Counted from the stretch's first letter, positions 16,657 to 26,456 are shown. The stretch: 64,000 nt of DNA from Perkinsela sp. pyNocScin1 (GCA_964019655.1 CAXHTR010000004.1:806001-870000); one strand, 5' to 3'. The notes: generated by a model not told the origin, from the sequence alone. Numbers and translations are program-made.

Positions 16657-19437
16657 ATGCTATCCAAGTTTCACCGCATCGCTCGCCCGCTGTCGACAGC
16701 CGTTTTTGTGCGGCTCACTACCCAACACCCCGCGGCATCATACCGGCCGTACTCCATGAGCACCAGCACCCAGTCGACACCGACGCACCTGCTCCAGTGG
16801 ACCTGCTCGTGCGGCACAGCAAACGGCCTTCTGACGTGCACATGCAAGGCGTGCGGGAAAGAGCCGCCGCTCGAGGACGCCGTCGTGGAGGATGAAGCTG
16901 CTGTGGAGCAGTGGGTGTGCTTCTGCGGGGAGCGAAACTCAGCTGACCAAGAGACCTGTACAAGCTGCGCGAAATCCCCGGCAGAGATGGCACAGTCAGT
17001 AAAAGTAACAGAAGCAGAAGCGCCAGCGGAGACATCGACTAAAACAAAAGACACCACGAAGCCGGTCAGTGACTCGTGGACATGCGTATGCGGGGCAAAG
17101 AACAAATCGTACCGCTCTGAGTGCGCAGTGTGTGGTGATGCAGTCGACCCAGTTGTCCAGAAAGCGCTCCTGGACGCCTGTATAGCTGCGGAGAAGGTAC
17201 CAGCCCCGGCTGCGCCAGCGAAGCCCAATCCGCTCGAAAAAGACTGGCAGTGCCCCTCGTGCGCGTACGAGAACTACGGCAGCCGCCTGGAGTGCCGCCA
17301 GTGCGGCCGCTTCAAGGTTGGCCAGTCGCTCGGGCACGAGCAGGGGCTCATCGACTGGACGTGTGCAAAGTGCTCATTTTCCAACTTTGCTCGCCGCACG
17401 ACGTGCTATCGGTGCCACAATGAGAAGAGTCTCGGTGACACAAAGCCAGTAGGCAGTGACTTTCAAGTCACAAGCAAAGACTTCATCCGCCGCAACCTGA
17501 GCAGTCTCGACTGGCAGTGCACGAGCTGTATGTACACAAACTACGCGTCAAGGACAGATTGCAGGCGCTGTAGCAAGCGAAGGCCTGAGGAAGGGTCGAA
17601 GGCATCGGATGCTCGCAAAGTACCAGAGCCCACAAAACAACGAAAAAAAGACACTTTTGGCTTTAACTCAAGATCGAATGCACCCACCACGAAGTTTACT
17701 TCCAGCCCTTCATCGAACTCGCAGCAAGGTGCAAAGTGGCCGTGCGTGTGCGGCACGATGAACCTCCAGCACCTCTCTCGGTGCATGCAGTGTCACGTGA
17801 AGCGCCCGGTGGCGCACCTCGCGCCGGGCGACTGGGTCTGCCAGTGCGGCACGCTCAACTTCAAGGCGCGCACGCTGTGCTTTGTGTGCAACGCGCCGGG
17901 CGAGCGGCAGCGCTTCGTTGTCACCGACGCCCTCTCGTGCTCGACGTGGCGATGTGCGTCCTGTAAAAGTGCCAAGGTCCAGAGCGCGAGCGTTTTTACG
18001 TGCAGTGAGTGCAGTGCGGAGCGGCCGGTCACGAAGGATATGATCAACTGGCAGTGCGCCAAGTGCGAGTGGTGGAACCAGACCTTCCGCGAGACCTGCC
18101 GCTCGTGCAGCGCTGACAAAAACGAAAAGGCAAATCATGGCAAGAGCATGAGCTGGAAGTGTCCCTGCGGGAATGTCAACCAGCAGAGCTGCTCGACATG
18201 CATCAACTGTGGTAAGGCCAAGCCCGCAAGGGGAAATGTGCAAGAAGTCAAATTCGGCGAACAATCCACAACTGAGAATAAAGGCTCAACGCACTTTGGG
18301 CAGAAGCCGAATGCGCCAATGCAGACTGCCCATGAGCGTCCAGGTGCCAAATTTATCAAATGGGCCCCACCGCTCACTGCAGAGATAACCCCTGACAAAT
18401 TTTGGGTGTGCAGCTGCGGTGAGGAAAACTTTGCGAACGCGCACGCGTGCCGCGCCTGCCATCATCCGAAAATAGCTGTCTCGACGTGGTACTGCACAGA
18501 GTGCCGTACATTCAATGCGCTGCGAGACAAAGCGTGCGAGCGCTGCACGAAGCCGCGCGAGGTCTCCACCGCGAAGCTCAACAAGCTCACGCCGTGGAAG
18601 TGCAAGTGCGGCAATGAGAACACAGCCGTCGACGTGCTGTGCAGAAAGTGCATGTTCATCCGAAACTGCCCGCACGGGCAGCAGATGACAGTCCGAGCCG
18701 GTGACTGGCGCTGTAAGTGTGAGCTCGTGAACAAAAAGGCGCGGGCACGGTGCCTGCACTGCCGGACCGTGCGTGAGCTCATCGAGTGGCACTGTCACTG
18801 CGGGCACAAGAACAGCGTCAAGATGTCGAGCTGTGAGAAGTGCCAGAGCCTCCCAGTGAGCGGGCAGTGGCGATGCTCGTGCGGGTTTTTCAACTACGGC
18901 ACGCGCGTTATCTGTCACAGTTGCGCGAAAATGCGAAGCGGGCAGGACCCACTGGCCCAGCTGGTCGAAGGCTTTGATTTGAGCAAAGACCAGGCGGAAG
19001 GAGACAATGTACGAAAGGCCGAAGCTGTTCGTGTGCAAGACGAGAAAAAGTTAGCTGAAGCCAAAATCAAGAAGTACGGCGCTGATAATGGCGAGGATAG
19101 CGCTAAAACACCAAAGAAAATATCGAGAAGAAAGAAAATGAAGAATGATGACAAATCACTTGAGGGCACAGTCTTGACTGAGAGCAAAGAAGCTGTCAGA
19201 AGGTCAGAGACTATGAAAATGCCTGAAGCGGAGTCAAAAATTAAAGAGAGAGCTGCAGATGATGCGAAATCTGTAGGTACTGAGAAGTCACCGTCGGTTG
19301 AAGTAAGCGAGAAGATCGTGTCAGCGGAGATAGAATTTCCCAAAGTTAAATCTGAAGGGAAGAAAGCAAGGAAGTCAGTGGTCAAAAAAGATGGAGCGAC
19401 ACCAGCGAAACGGGCGACTAAAAAAGCGAAAAAATAA
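16657..19437 (+). CDS. Large RanBP2-type zinc-finger protein with 17 fingers, probably mitochondrial
   Basis: 926 aa. The first 40 residues are Arg-, Ser- and Thr-rich without acidic residues (MLSKFHRIARPLSTAVFVR...), a typical mitochondrial presequence. I count 17 RanBP2-like fingers from about residue 48 to 770, most of the form W-x-C-x-C-G-x-x-N-x(n)-C-x-x-C, in two flavours (C-x-C-G and C-x-x-C openings). Their uneven spacing, with Ser/Lys linkers, suggests an extended multivalent RNA-binding scaffold. The last 160 residues are a Lys/Glu-rich low-complexity tail ending A-T-K-K-A-K-K. A role in mitochondrial RNA processing or editing would fit the lineage, but it is inferred only from finger type and targeting. 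Confidence 0.88.
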   Translation: MLSKFHRIARPLSTAVFVRLTTQHPAASYRPYSMSTSTQSTPTHLLQWTCSCGTANGLLTCTCKACGKEPPLEDAVVEDEAAVEQWVCFCGERNSADQETCTSCAKSPAEMAQSVKVTEAEAPAETSTKTKDTTKPVSDSWTCVCGAKNKSYRSECAVCGDAVDPVVQKALLDACIAAEKVPAPAAPAKPNPLEKDWQCPSCAYENYGSRLECRQCGRFKVGQSLGHEQGLIDWTCAKCSFSNFARRTTCYRCHNEKSLGDTKPVGSDFQVTSKDFIRRNLSSLDWQCTSCMYTNYASRTDCRRCSKRRPEEGSKASDARKVPEPTKQRKKDTFGFNSRSNAPTTKFTSSPSSNSQQGAKWPCVCGTMNLQHLSRCMQCHVKRPVAHLAPGDWVCQCGTLNFKARTLCFVCNAPGERQRFVVTDALSCSTWRCASCKSAKVQSASVFTCSECSAERPVTKDMINWQCAKCEWWNQTFRETCRSCSADKNEKANHGKSMSWKCPCGNVNQQSCSTCINCGKAKPARGNVQEVKFGEQSTTENKGSTHFGQKPNAPMQTAHERPGAKFIKWAPPLTAEITPDKFWVCSCGEENFANAHACRACHHPKIAVSTWYCTECRTFNALRDKACERCTKPREVSTAKLNKLTPWKCKCGNENTAVDVLCRKCMFIRNCPHGQQMTVRAGDWRCKCELVNKKARARCLHCRTVRELIEWHCHCGHKNSVKMSSCEKCQSLPVSGQWRCSCGFFNYGTRVICHSCAKMRSGQDPLAQLVEGFDLSKDQAEGDNVRKAEAVRVQDEKKLAEAKIKKYGADNGEDSAKTPKKISRRKKMKNDDKSLEGTVLTESKEAVRRSETMKMPEAESKIKERAADDAKSVGTEKSPSVEVSEKIVSAEIEFPKVKSEGKKARKSVVKKDGATPAKRATKKAKK

Positions 19438-19569
19438 ATTACAGTGCTCTATCATTCACTCGCTGCATTGGGCATATTTCATCGAGGGCCGACTTTTTCC
19501 TGTGACTGACTAGAAATCATCGATTAGTAGATAAATGCAGCTCTGTCCGTAACATGTGAGTAATTTGCA

Positions 19570-21645
19570 ATGATTTGCAAAGCATTCCCATCGTATGCTG
19601 TGTGGCTCTCTCTAGCTCATTCCTCTCATAAATCACTCTTTACTGTACCCAATGCATGTACGCTACCAAATGCCACTTCAAATATGCTAGATAGCTCTAT
19701 AAACACCCAGCATGAGCATTCAGTGGAGCAAGATGAAATGAGCATGCACTGCATGAACCCAATTGATGTGCTGTCATTAATTAGCATACACACCCTCAAT
19801 CGCGGTACACTCGAGCTCATTGAATCAAGTGATGCACTTCAAGACTTCATCTTCAGCAGACAAGAGCAGCTCCGTGCCATTATCAAGTTTGCAGAGACCC
19901 ATAAAATTACAACTCTGCATGGCTTCGCGGCGTTCATGAGCGCCCTGAAGGACAAAGAAAAGGATACCCCTGACCAAATGCGACACTTTGTGCATAGGTG
20001 TCATAATGCTTGGAGCAGGATGATGTTCAATTCCGTCGCAGTGATGATTGATGCGCTCAAGTCGCTCCTCAGTGAAACGAGGTCATTGATAGAAGATAGA
20101 ACTGCAAAAATGCACACTGAAGATGGGCAGCATCATCAAAATGAAATAAAAGATTACACCACAGACACATCAAGAAGCGAAGACAAGATTCTAGACAACT
20201 TTCTCCAAGCCATTCGAAGAAACTCGCAGAAGACGACGCTTCCCCAAAATAAGCACCACGAGGCCATATTCATCACCCTTTTTCAAATGATCGAGCACAA
20301 AATGTCTACAGGAGCGCTCGAAGAGGCGAGCGATCTCATGAAGCAGCTGTTTGACTTTATTTCGTTCGCCGACTGCTCGCCGACGTGGTGGCACATCGCG
20401 CAGATACCGCTCGCACAGCTCTCGTACGCCACGGTCGACGTTCTCGCTTGCGCGCATATTCTGGAAGAAATTGCGCCCGAGCACGCACCTGCGTTCATCT
20501 GTGCTCACGCATTCGCACTACTCGCGATGCTCAGCTACTATCATGATGTGCCGGCTGACTGGATCCACAAGCTTAATAAGAGCCAGTACCACGAAAAATT
20601 CGGAGAATTAGTCCCGTTCGACTGGATTGAACTGGCAAGACCGAACAACGCGATGAAGTTTGTCGAAAAGATGGAAAGATTAGAAATCGGAGAGGCCGAC
20701 GAGCATCCCACCGACGTGACGTGCGACCAGAGCCCCGCGCTCCTCGGACTTGCAGCGATGCACTCCTTTATTTCCAAGCGAGCAGTGCATGCGAGCGTGC
20801 AGCTGATGGATACAGTCCTGCGCATTCGACTGCTTCAAGACAATGCGTGCATCGATCCAACAATCTTTGCACACTTTACTGAAAATTACTTTGGGTCTCA
20901 CTCGGACCTCAGCGCAGACGCAAAGCAAGCGCTATGGACGTTGATGCTGCGGATTGGGGCAGTAGACTATATGAATGGGATTGAGAAACTGCGGCTACTC
21001 TGTGCGGACGATGTTCTCAAAAGTGTTTTCCCTGAAGCTGCAGAGAAGCACACGTTCAACGCATCAGCAAGAAGTTCCGTGCTCTTCAGCTGTGCTCGGC
21101 TGTTTTTATCAGCCAACTACATAGAGCGTGCACTCGCGTGCCTGACACATGCGATGTCCTTGATAGGTGGGATCGCCATGGCACATGCAGAGGATATTCT
21201 CTTTGCGATCCAGACGCAAAGCCTTCTGGCAGCTGTAACATACGCCGTGGGCGAAAAGAAGCGAGCGGTAGAGATTGCTTCGCAGCTCGAGTCAATTTCT
21301 ACGGCTTTCAGGCTTCGGGCGCTTTACCGAGAAGCTGCACAAAACTTTCGTGAAATTCTGGAGAACACTGTCGAGGGCAATCAAAGCACATGCGAAAAGA
21401 AGTGGGAAAATCGATGGCTCATAGGCTTGTTGTACTTTGAAGAGATCAATGCTGAAACATGTCCTGCCCACGATGTAGCCGAAAAAGAACATGATTTCCT
21501 AAATAAGTGGCCTATCGAGAAAATTGCTCACGCTCGATTGTACGATGTTTGGGACCTCTTAAGCGACTGTTTGCAGTCGATAGAATCCGTAGATGAAGAA
21601 GTTGAGATGTCAGCGAGTCCATCCTCTGTGAGCTCTTGTGTGTAA
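19570..21645 (+). CDS. Large helical protein of unknown function (691 aa)
   Basis: 691 aa, not recognised. The N-terminus M-I-C-K-A-F-P-S-Y-A-V-W-L-S-L-A-H lacks acidic residues and could be a presequence or signal. The rest is Ala/Leu/His-rich and looks helical throughout, with repeated helix pairs (L-F-Q-M-I-E-H-K-M-S; I-C-A-H-A-F-A-L-L-A-M-L) like a TPR/PPR-type solenoid, but no clean repeat consensus is visible to me. No catalytic motif. It follows the zinc-finger pair on the same strand. The C-terminus is acidic and Ser-rich. PPR/OPR-type or other kinetoplastid-specific helical RNA-binding proteins are possible alternatives. Confidence 0.75.
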   Translation: MICKAFPSYAVWLSLAHSSHKSLFTVPNACTLPNATSNMLDSSINTQHEHSVEQDEMSMHCMNPIDVLSLISIHTLNRGTLELIESSDALQDFIFSRQEQLRAIIKFAETHKITTLHGFAAFMSALKDKEKDTPDQMRHFVHRCHNAWSRMMFNSVAVMIDALKSLLSETRSLIEDRTAKMHTEDGQHHQNEIKDYTTDTSRSEDKILDNFLQAIRRNSQKTTLPQNKHHEAIFITLFQMIEHKMSTGALEEASDLMKQLFDFISFADCSPTWWHIAQIPLAQLSYATVDVLACAHILEEIAPEHAPAFICAHAFALLAMLSYYHDVPADWIHKLNKSQYHEKFGELVPFDWIELARPNNAMKFVEKMERLEIGEADEHPTDVTCDQSPALLGLAAMHSFISKRAVHASVQLMDTVLRIRLLQDNACIDPTIFAHFTENYFGSHSDLSADAKQALWTLMLRIGAVDYMNGIEKLRLLCADDVLKSVFPEAAEKHTFNASARSSVLFSCARLFLSANYIERALACLTHAMSLIGGIAMAHAEDILFAIQTQSLLAAVTYAVGEKKRAVEIASQLESISTAFRLRALYREAAQNFREILENTVEGNQSTCEKKWENRWLIGLLYFEEINAETCPAHDVAEKEHDFLNKWPIEKIAHARLYDVWDLLSDCLQSIESVDEEVEMSASPSSVSSCV

Positions 21646-21700
21646 TTCGGTGGATTCCTACTATCAACCTTATCAGGTCACATCAGTTGCAGTTTATATA

Positions 21701-21715
21701 CTTTTCAGTTTCAGA
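21701..21715 (+). promoter_or_regulatory. Candidate spliced-leader acceptor before the zinc-ribbon gene
   Basis: CTTTTCAG-TTTCAG followed by A and the ATG at 21716. Two consecutive AG sites after pyrimidines lie within ten bases of the start. This supports 21716 as the start over the longer open frame that overlaps the previous gene. Confidence 0.55.
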
Positions 21716-22201
21716 ATGCTTCGTGCACTTCGATCGACGCCGATGAGCGTTTTGTGGGCAACGCAGTTCCGCGAGCGATCCAAGAAGCTTGCACCACTTC
21801 GCAAGCGGACAGTGCGAATCGCCAACTGCCGCCGGATGTGCAAGTTTCATTTCATCGTCTACGGCCGCCACACGCGACTGCGCGAGACGCACCCGGAGAT
21901 CGCCGCAGAGTGGGACTACAAGCGAAACCCTACGCACCTATCGCCCGCGATTCTCATCAATACGACTGTCCAGCCGATGTGGTGGAAGTGTTCAAAGTGC
22001 GCAAAGCGCTTCTGCCTGCCCATCGACCAGCGCACGATCTACGAGAAAGGGTGCCCGAACGGCTGCAAGCCGGCAATGCCGCTGGACCAGGCAGAAATGA
22101 TCGACCAGCGAGCGCAAGAGGGGCCGGATGTTACTGAGCTTCTTGAAGGAGAGAAGAATCCCGCATTCGCCTCGAGGAACACGGAAATGGAAAGTCGATA
22201 G
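21716..22201 (+). CDS. DUF4379-like zinc-ribbon protein
   Basis: 161 aa. An Arg-rich N-terminus (MLRALRSTPM...RSKKLAPLRKR) may be a mitochondrial presequence. The core T-H-P-E-I-A-A-E-W-D-Y-K-R-N-P-T-H-L-S-P, then M-W-W-K-C-S-K-C-A-K-R-F and G-C-P-N-G-C, matches the 'probable zinc-ribbon' family DUF4379 (PF14311): H-P-x-L-A-x-E-W, a W-W-x-C-x-x-C knuckle and a second C-P-x-x-C knuckle. Such domains occur in large numbers in plants, algae and kinetoplastids with largely unknown function, some mitochondrial. The tail is acidic and not recognised. The ATG chosen gives a short leader; the frame is open upstream. Confidence 0.75.
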   Translation: MLRALRSTPMSVLWATQFRERSKKLAPLRKRTVRIANCRRMCKFHFIVYGRHTRLRETHPEIAAEWDYKRNPTHLSPAILINTTVQPMWWKCSKCAKRFCLPIDQRTIYEKGCPNGCKPAMPLDQAEMIDQRAQEGPDVTELLEGEKNPAFASRNTEMESR

Positions 22202-22552
22202 ATTAGGAGTCACAGTGACTTCGGGTCTCGATAGGATATGATCAAATGGATCGGTTCTTTTAAGTTTGAGATCTCGCCTGCAGGTCAGTGGCTTTCAGTT
22301 AATCAGCTTTAAGCGCCAATCACAGAAAAAATGACCTCAGATCATATAAAGGTGATTTAAGCCTTTGAATAGTACCGACCGAACCTCAAAAGCCAGCTGT
22401 GATCTACTTTGAATACGATCACATGGGGAACATGAGCATGATTTGCGTTTATTTTGTCTATCATCATTCTTTCCCACACTTTCCCATTGTTAAAGCTGAA
22501 CTACTTTTCTGTATGATCCCACACAGCATCAACAGACCCACCTGAACCACCC
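22202..22552. other. Intergenic, 351 bp, no gene seen
   Basis: AT-rich spacer before the transporter pair. It contains scattered GATC-rich words (gatctcg, tcagatcat, gtgatct) but I found no tRNA, hairpin of note or ORF. It ends in a pyrimidine-rich segment followed by several AGs before the transporter start. Confidence 0.45.
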
Positions 22553-23926
22553 ATGATCCACAGCCCACACATCACGAACGGCTTCGACGCAGTCCTCGAT
22601 ATCGACACGATCATCGAGCGCATTGGCTTCGGCCCCTTCCAGCTGCGCCTGCTCCTCATCATCGGCCTGCCCCTCTTCGCCGACTGCATGGAGGTCTTCC
22701 TCATCACGTTCATTGCCCCCGACGTCCAGCGCGACTTTGGCATCTCCGACTGGACGATCGCCCTGCTCGCCGCGAGCGTCTTCGTCGGGATGTTCATCGG
22801 GGCCATCCTCTTCGGCGCGCTCTCGGACAACATCGGCCGCGAGCGGAGCATCACGTGCGCTGCGAGCCTCGTCGCCATCGGCGGCCTCATGAACTCTGCG
22901 AGCGAAGACCCCGTCTGCTTCGCGTGCACTCGACTTATCTGCGGGATGGGCATCGGCGGTGCCCACACGGGCGTGACGCTCTTCGCCGAGTTCTTGCCGA
23001 CGCAGAAGCGCTCGCTGTACCTCAGCGCCATTCAGTTCTGCGGGGCCCTCGGCACAGTCGTCGAGTGCGTCCTCGCGTGGGCCCTCCAGAACCACTCGTG
23101 GCGTTGGCTCGTGCGCTGCACAGCCATCCCTGCCGCCCTCAGCGCTGTTCTTTGTGTATGTCTGCCGAAATCCCCGCGCTTCTCGCTCATCAAGAATAGG
23201 CCCCAGGAGGCCGTCACTGTGCTCAGGCAAGTCGCACGCTACAACGGGTGCCCGCACGTTTTGCCAAAAGACTTTACCATTCGCGCTGTTGTGTCTGAAA
23301 ATGAGCGCTGGTCCATGCCCCGCCGCTTCCGCGCGCTCTTTGCGGACGCACAGCTTCGTGTCCTGACCTTTGCGCTTGCTGCCCTCTGGTTTACTGTGTC
23401 ATTCTCGTACTATGGCGTCGCTTTTCTCAGCGCGACGATTGAGACCACATCTCGGCAGACACTGTACCGCTCTCTCGTTATCGTCTCGCTCGCTGAGATC
23501 CCCGCGTACTACATTGCCCACAAGATATGCACCTCGCGCGGGCGCCGCGACGGGATGACCATGTGCACAATCTTCGGCGCAGTCACGCTCGCCGTGCTCG
23601 CAGCGCAGGACTACATCCCTTTCGGCGTACTCGTCCCAGCGATGTTTCTCGCAAGGCTTACGTGCGCGGTGTTCTTCGCTATTGTCGTGCTCTACACGCC
23701 CGAGGCTTTTCCGACGAGTGTGCGATCGACAGCAAGTGGACTCACAAACGCTTTTTCGCGAGCAGCAGGTGCGCTGACGCCTTTCGTGTCGTTCCGCCTG
23801 CGTTCTGTGAGCGCCGTGGCCGCAGGGTCGATGTACATCCTTGTGCTGTGCATGGGTGCCGTCGCGACGCGGTGTCTGCCCTTTGAGACGAAGGGCAGGG
23901 TGCTCAGGGATGTGCTTTCGCCATAA
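22553..23926 (+). CDS. Major facilitator superfamily transporter (SV2/organic-ion type), first of a pair
   Basis: 457 aa with about a dozen hydrophobic segments. The opening I-G-F-G-P-F-Q-L-R-L-L and P-L-F-A-D-C-M-E-V-F-L-I-T-F-I-A-P is typical of the SV2 and metabolite:H+ symporter branch. MFS motif A reads G-A-L-S-D-N-I-G-R-E-R-S (88-99). The central P-K-S-P-R-F resembles the P-E-S-P-R of the sugar porter-like group. The C-terminal half repeats the fold (Y-T-P-E-A-F-P-T-S-V-R-S-T-A-S-G). Substrate cannot be told from sequence; organic acids, nicotinate-like compounds or sugars are options. Located in plasma or organelle membrane. A tandem paralog follows after 87 bp. Confidence 0.9.
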   Translation: MIHSPHITNGFDAVLDIDTIIERIGFGPFQLRLLLIIGLPLFADCMEVFLITFIAPDVQRDFGISDWTIALLAASVFVGMFIGAILFGALSDNIGRERSITCAASLVAIGGLMNSASEDPVCFACTRLICGMGIGGAHTGVTLFAEFLPTQKRSLYLSAIQFCGALGTVVECVLAWALQNHSWRWLVRCTAIPAALSAVLCVCLPKSPRFSLIKNRPQEAVTVLRQVARYNGCPHVLPKDFTIRAVVSENERWSMPRRFRALFADAQLRVLTFALAALWFTVSFSYYGVAFLSATIETTSRQTLYRSLVIVSLAEIPAYYIAHKICTSRGRRDGMTMCTIFGAVTLAVLAAQDYIPFGVLVPAMFLARLTCAVFFAIVVLYTPEAFPTSVRSTASGLTNAFSRAAGALTPFVSFRLRSVSAVAAGSMYILVLCMGAVATRCLPFETKGRVLRDVLSP

Positions 23927-23987
23927 GTGTGTTTCATAGGAATTGAGCTGCAATTTTTGTCTTCAATACTAAAAAATCGAAAATTTT

Positions 23988-24013
23988 ACTTCCATTTCCA
24001 TTTTTCATAGAGA
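23988..24013 (+). promoter_or_regulatory. Candidate spliced-leader acceptor between the two transporters
   Basis: A pyrimidine-rich run (ttacttccatttccattttt) leads into CATAG, with AG at 24009-24010 and the ATG at 24014. The entire gap between the two transporter genes is 87 bp, so it must hold both the polyadenylation zone of the first and the acceptor of the second. Confidence 0.55.
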
Positions 24014-25444
24014 ATGGCATCGCAGACCCTGAGCGGTGAGCCCTCGCGATCACCCGAGTTCAGCCTGACGCCGCGCGTCCCCGAGTTCACCATCGAGGAG
24101 CTTGTTGAGTCCATCGGCTTCGGCAGGTACCAGATGCGCATTCTCCTCGCGTGCGGCATCCCCTTCATGGCGGACTCCATGGAAATCTTTTTGATATCGT
24201 TCATCACGCAGGCTGTCCAGAAGGACTTTGGAATCTCCGACCTCGCGCTCTCGTGCATCTCCGCGAGCGTTTTCTTCGGAATGCTCCTCGGGTCCTCATT
24301 CTTCGGCTTTGTCTCAGACTCTATCGGCCGGCGCAAGACCTTCGCGATCTGCATGGCGATCACATCGTCGTTTGGCATCCTCAGCGGTCTCAGTCCAAAT
24401 GCTTTTGTCCTCGGCCTCACGCGCACACTCTGCGGCTTCGGCGTCGGCGGCTTCCACGTGGGCATGACGCTCTACACGGAGTTCCTCCCGATGCGCTCGC
24501 GCGCGTTCCAGCTCACGCTCATCCAGTCCTTCTGGGCGATCGGCGCGATCGTCGAGTGCCTCCTCGCGTGGGCGCTCCGCGGCCAGTCGTGGCGAGCACT
24601 CATCTGGGCCAGCTCCTTCCCCTCGTTCATCTCGCTCTTCTCGTACTTCTTCCTCCCCGAAAGCCCGCGGTTCCTCATGGTCCACCATCGCACCGCTGAG
24701 GCGAAGGAAATCTTCCGGTGCGCCGCTTCGCGCAACGGCCTGCCGAACCTTCTTCCAGCGAATTTCAGCGTCAAGCTGCCAAGCTCGCAAAAGTCCGATG
24801 GGTCCTTCCGAACGCAGCTCGCCAAGCTTTTCAAGAAGGGAACGATGCGGCGCCTCACCATTTGCCTCTCGCTGATCTGGTTCGCCTCGTCCTTCGCGTA
24901 CTACGGCATTGTGTTCCTGACCAGCCAGCTGCCCTTTGGAAAGAATGACAAGTACATGTCGATGCTCATCATCTCGCTCTCCGAGCTCCCCGCGTACTGC
25001 TTCACGTTTCTGTTCTCGTATAAGCTCGGCCGCACGCGTGGGATGGCCCTGAGCTCGTTCATCACGATCGTCACGATGACCATTCTGGCGTTCCAAAAGC
25101 GCCTGCCCGACAACCTGCTGCTCGGGTGCACCTTCGTCGCGCGTGGTGCGCTCGCCGTATTCTTTGCCCTCGCCGGGCTTTTCACGCCAGAGGCGTACCC
25201 GACAGTCGTGCGCTCGACGGGCTTCGGCCTCACGTCGGGCTTCGCGCGGCTCGCTGGCTCGCTCACGCCGTTCATCGCGATCAGCTTGAATGCGCTCAGT
25301 GTTGTCGCGTGTGCTTTCGTCTACGTCGGTGTTTTGACAATGGGGTTCATCAGCGTGCAGCTCTTGCCCTTCGACACGAAGAAGCGGCACCTGAAGGACG
25401 GCTGCACGCCCGTCAGCCAACCGCTCGAGCGCACGCTGGTGTGA
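24014..25444 (+). CDS. Major facilitator superfamily transporter (SV2/organic-ion type), second of a pair
   Basis: 476 aa, paralogous to the preceding gene: shared I-G-F-G-x-Y/F-Q-x-R, M/F-A-D-S/C-M-E-I/V-F-L, and motif A here G-F-V-S-D-S-I-G-R-R-K-T (98-109), closer to the canonical form. The central P-E-S-P-R-F is intact, unlike P-K-S-P-R-F in its neighbour. The C-terminal T-P-E-A-Y-P-T-V-V-R-S-T-G-F-G matches. It has a longer N-terminal cytosolic tail (about 30 residues). Tandem duplication followed by divergence suggests different substrates or expression. Very strong GC3 bias, as for the housekeeping genes. Confidence 0.9.
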   Translation: MASQTLSGEPSRSPEFSLTPRVPEFTIEELVESIGFGRYQMRILLACGIPFMADSMEIFLISFITQAVQKDFGISDLALSCISASVFFGMLLGSSFFGFVSDSIGRRKTFAICMAITSSFGILSGLSPNAFVLGLTRTLCGFGVGGFHVGMTLYTEFLPMRSRAFQLTLIQSFWAIGAIVECLLAWALRGQSWRALIWASSFPSFISLFSYFFLPESPRFLMVHHRTAEAKEIFRCAASRNGLPNLLPANFSVKLPSSQKSDGSFRTQLAKLFKKGTMRRLTICLSLIWFASSFAYYGIVFLTSQLPFGKNDKYMSMLIISLSELPAYCFTFLFSYKLGRTRGMALSSFITIVTMTILAFQKRLPDNLLLGCTFVARGALAVFFALAGLFTPEAYPTVVRSTGFGLTSGFARLAGSLTPFIAISLNALSVVACAFVYVGVLTMGFISVQLLPFDTKKRHLKDGCTPVSQPLERTLV

Positions 25445-25649
25445 GCCGTTGCTTGAAATTTGCTTCGCAGTAATAATTCGTGACTGATTTGGATGATTTT
25501 GCGTTAAGGAGTGGGTGGCCAAGTATTAGGAGATCTTTTGTGCTTTTATGAAATAGAAATGAGTGATTTTTCCAAGGAGCTAACGTCGGCCTTTACTGTG
25601 AGTTGCAAGAGGCAGAGCATTTTTACCTTTATATCTTTGTAATTTATAC

Positions 25650-26456
25650 ATGAATATCATTTTCGCTGTCGACCCTGCTCTCGGTCGCCTGGAGTATGAG
25701 AACCTGACAGACCAGGCGCGAATGGAGATTTTCATTAAGGGACTTGGTGAAGAAGCCAAAGAACTGTACCAAGACGAGCATGGGTCGTACATCGACGTCT
25801 GCGAATGGGACTGTGTGGAGTGTGATGACGATGATGTCATTGTTGTTAAGCTTGTCGAAAAGGACCCGAAGGGTCAAGTGGATATCACTTTCGTTCCCCC
25901 GAGCGTCAAAATAGTGCGCATCACTAAATTTCATCAAAAAGGAAAGATCAATACAGCTCTTCTCCCCTCTGCGCTAGAAGAATTTTCAATAAACTGCAAC
26001 GCCTATGATGGGAGTGTTGACTTGACAACTTTGCCAAGTGTACTGATTTCATTTTATGCTTCATGGAATGCTTTTACAGGAAGCTGTGATTTGACATCGC
26101 TACCACACGAGCTCAATTGGTTAGATTTAAGCCACAATAAATTTTCGGGGGAAGTTTCATTCGACTCGTTGCCACCACATATTCGAAGCATCAACATCTC
26201 AACGAATGCTATCAGCGGTGTATTTCGCCTGCTTAACCCTCCAGAGCAGCTTTTACAGGTGACTGCATATCGTACGCATCTCAGTGGCACAGCAGTGGTC
26301 AATCGGATCACGAGCGTGTTAGTTTCTATAATGGGGACAAACATCGAAGCGCTTGTTGATGAGGAAAATAACGAGCACCCTGACACTGAGTCTTTTCTTA
26401 TGGACGAGAGCTTTATGAACTTCCTTGAGGTGTTCCATAGTGGATCCGGCGTGTGA
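25650..26456 (+). CDS. LRR protein, family A, first of a recent tandem pair
   Basis: 268 aa. Very short leader MNIIFAV, then D-P-A-L-G-R-L-E and D-Q-A-R-M-E. N-cap Y-I-D-V-C-E-W-D-C-V-E-C. About four clear repeats (G-S-V-D-L-T-T-L-P; G-S-C-D-L-T-S-L-P; G-E-V-S-F-D-S-L-P). Cap: LSGTAVV, then N-I-E-A-L-V-D-E-E-N-N-E-H-P. The 5' half is nearly identical to the gene at 26787, showing recent duplication. The C-termini differ: here the last codons and the TGA stop lie inside a palindromic element (26442-26566), so the tail F-H-S-G-S-G-V is probably not ancestral. It opens the main LRR cluster. Confidence 0.85.
   Translation: MNIIFAVDPALGRLEYENLTDQARMEIFIKGLGEEAKELYQDEHGSYIDVCEWDCVECDDDDVIVVKLVEKDPKGQVDITFVPPSVKIVRITKFHQKGKINTALLPSALEEFSINCNAYDGSVDLTTLPSVLISFYASWNAFTGSCDLTSLPHELNWLDLSHNKFSGEVSFDSLPPHIRSINISTNAISGVFRLLNPPEQLLQVTAYRTHLSGTAVVNRITSVLVSIMGTNIEALVDEENNEHPDTESFLMDESFMNFLEVFHSGSGV

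Noticed and set aside
22202-22552. tRNA or small RNA gene in the spacer
   Set aside because: No T-arm consensus or acceptor stem could be paired on either strand.
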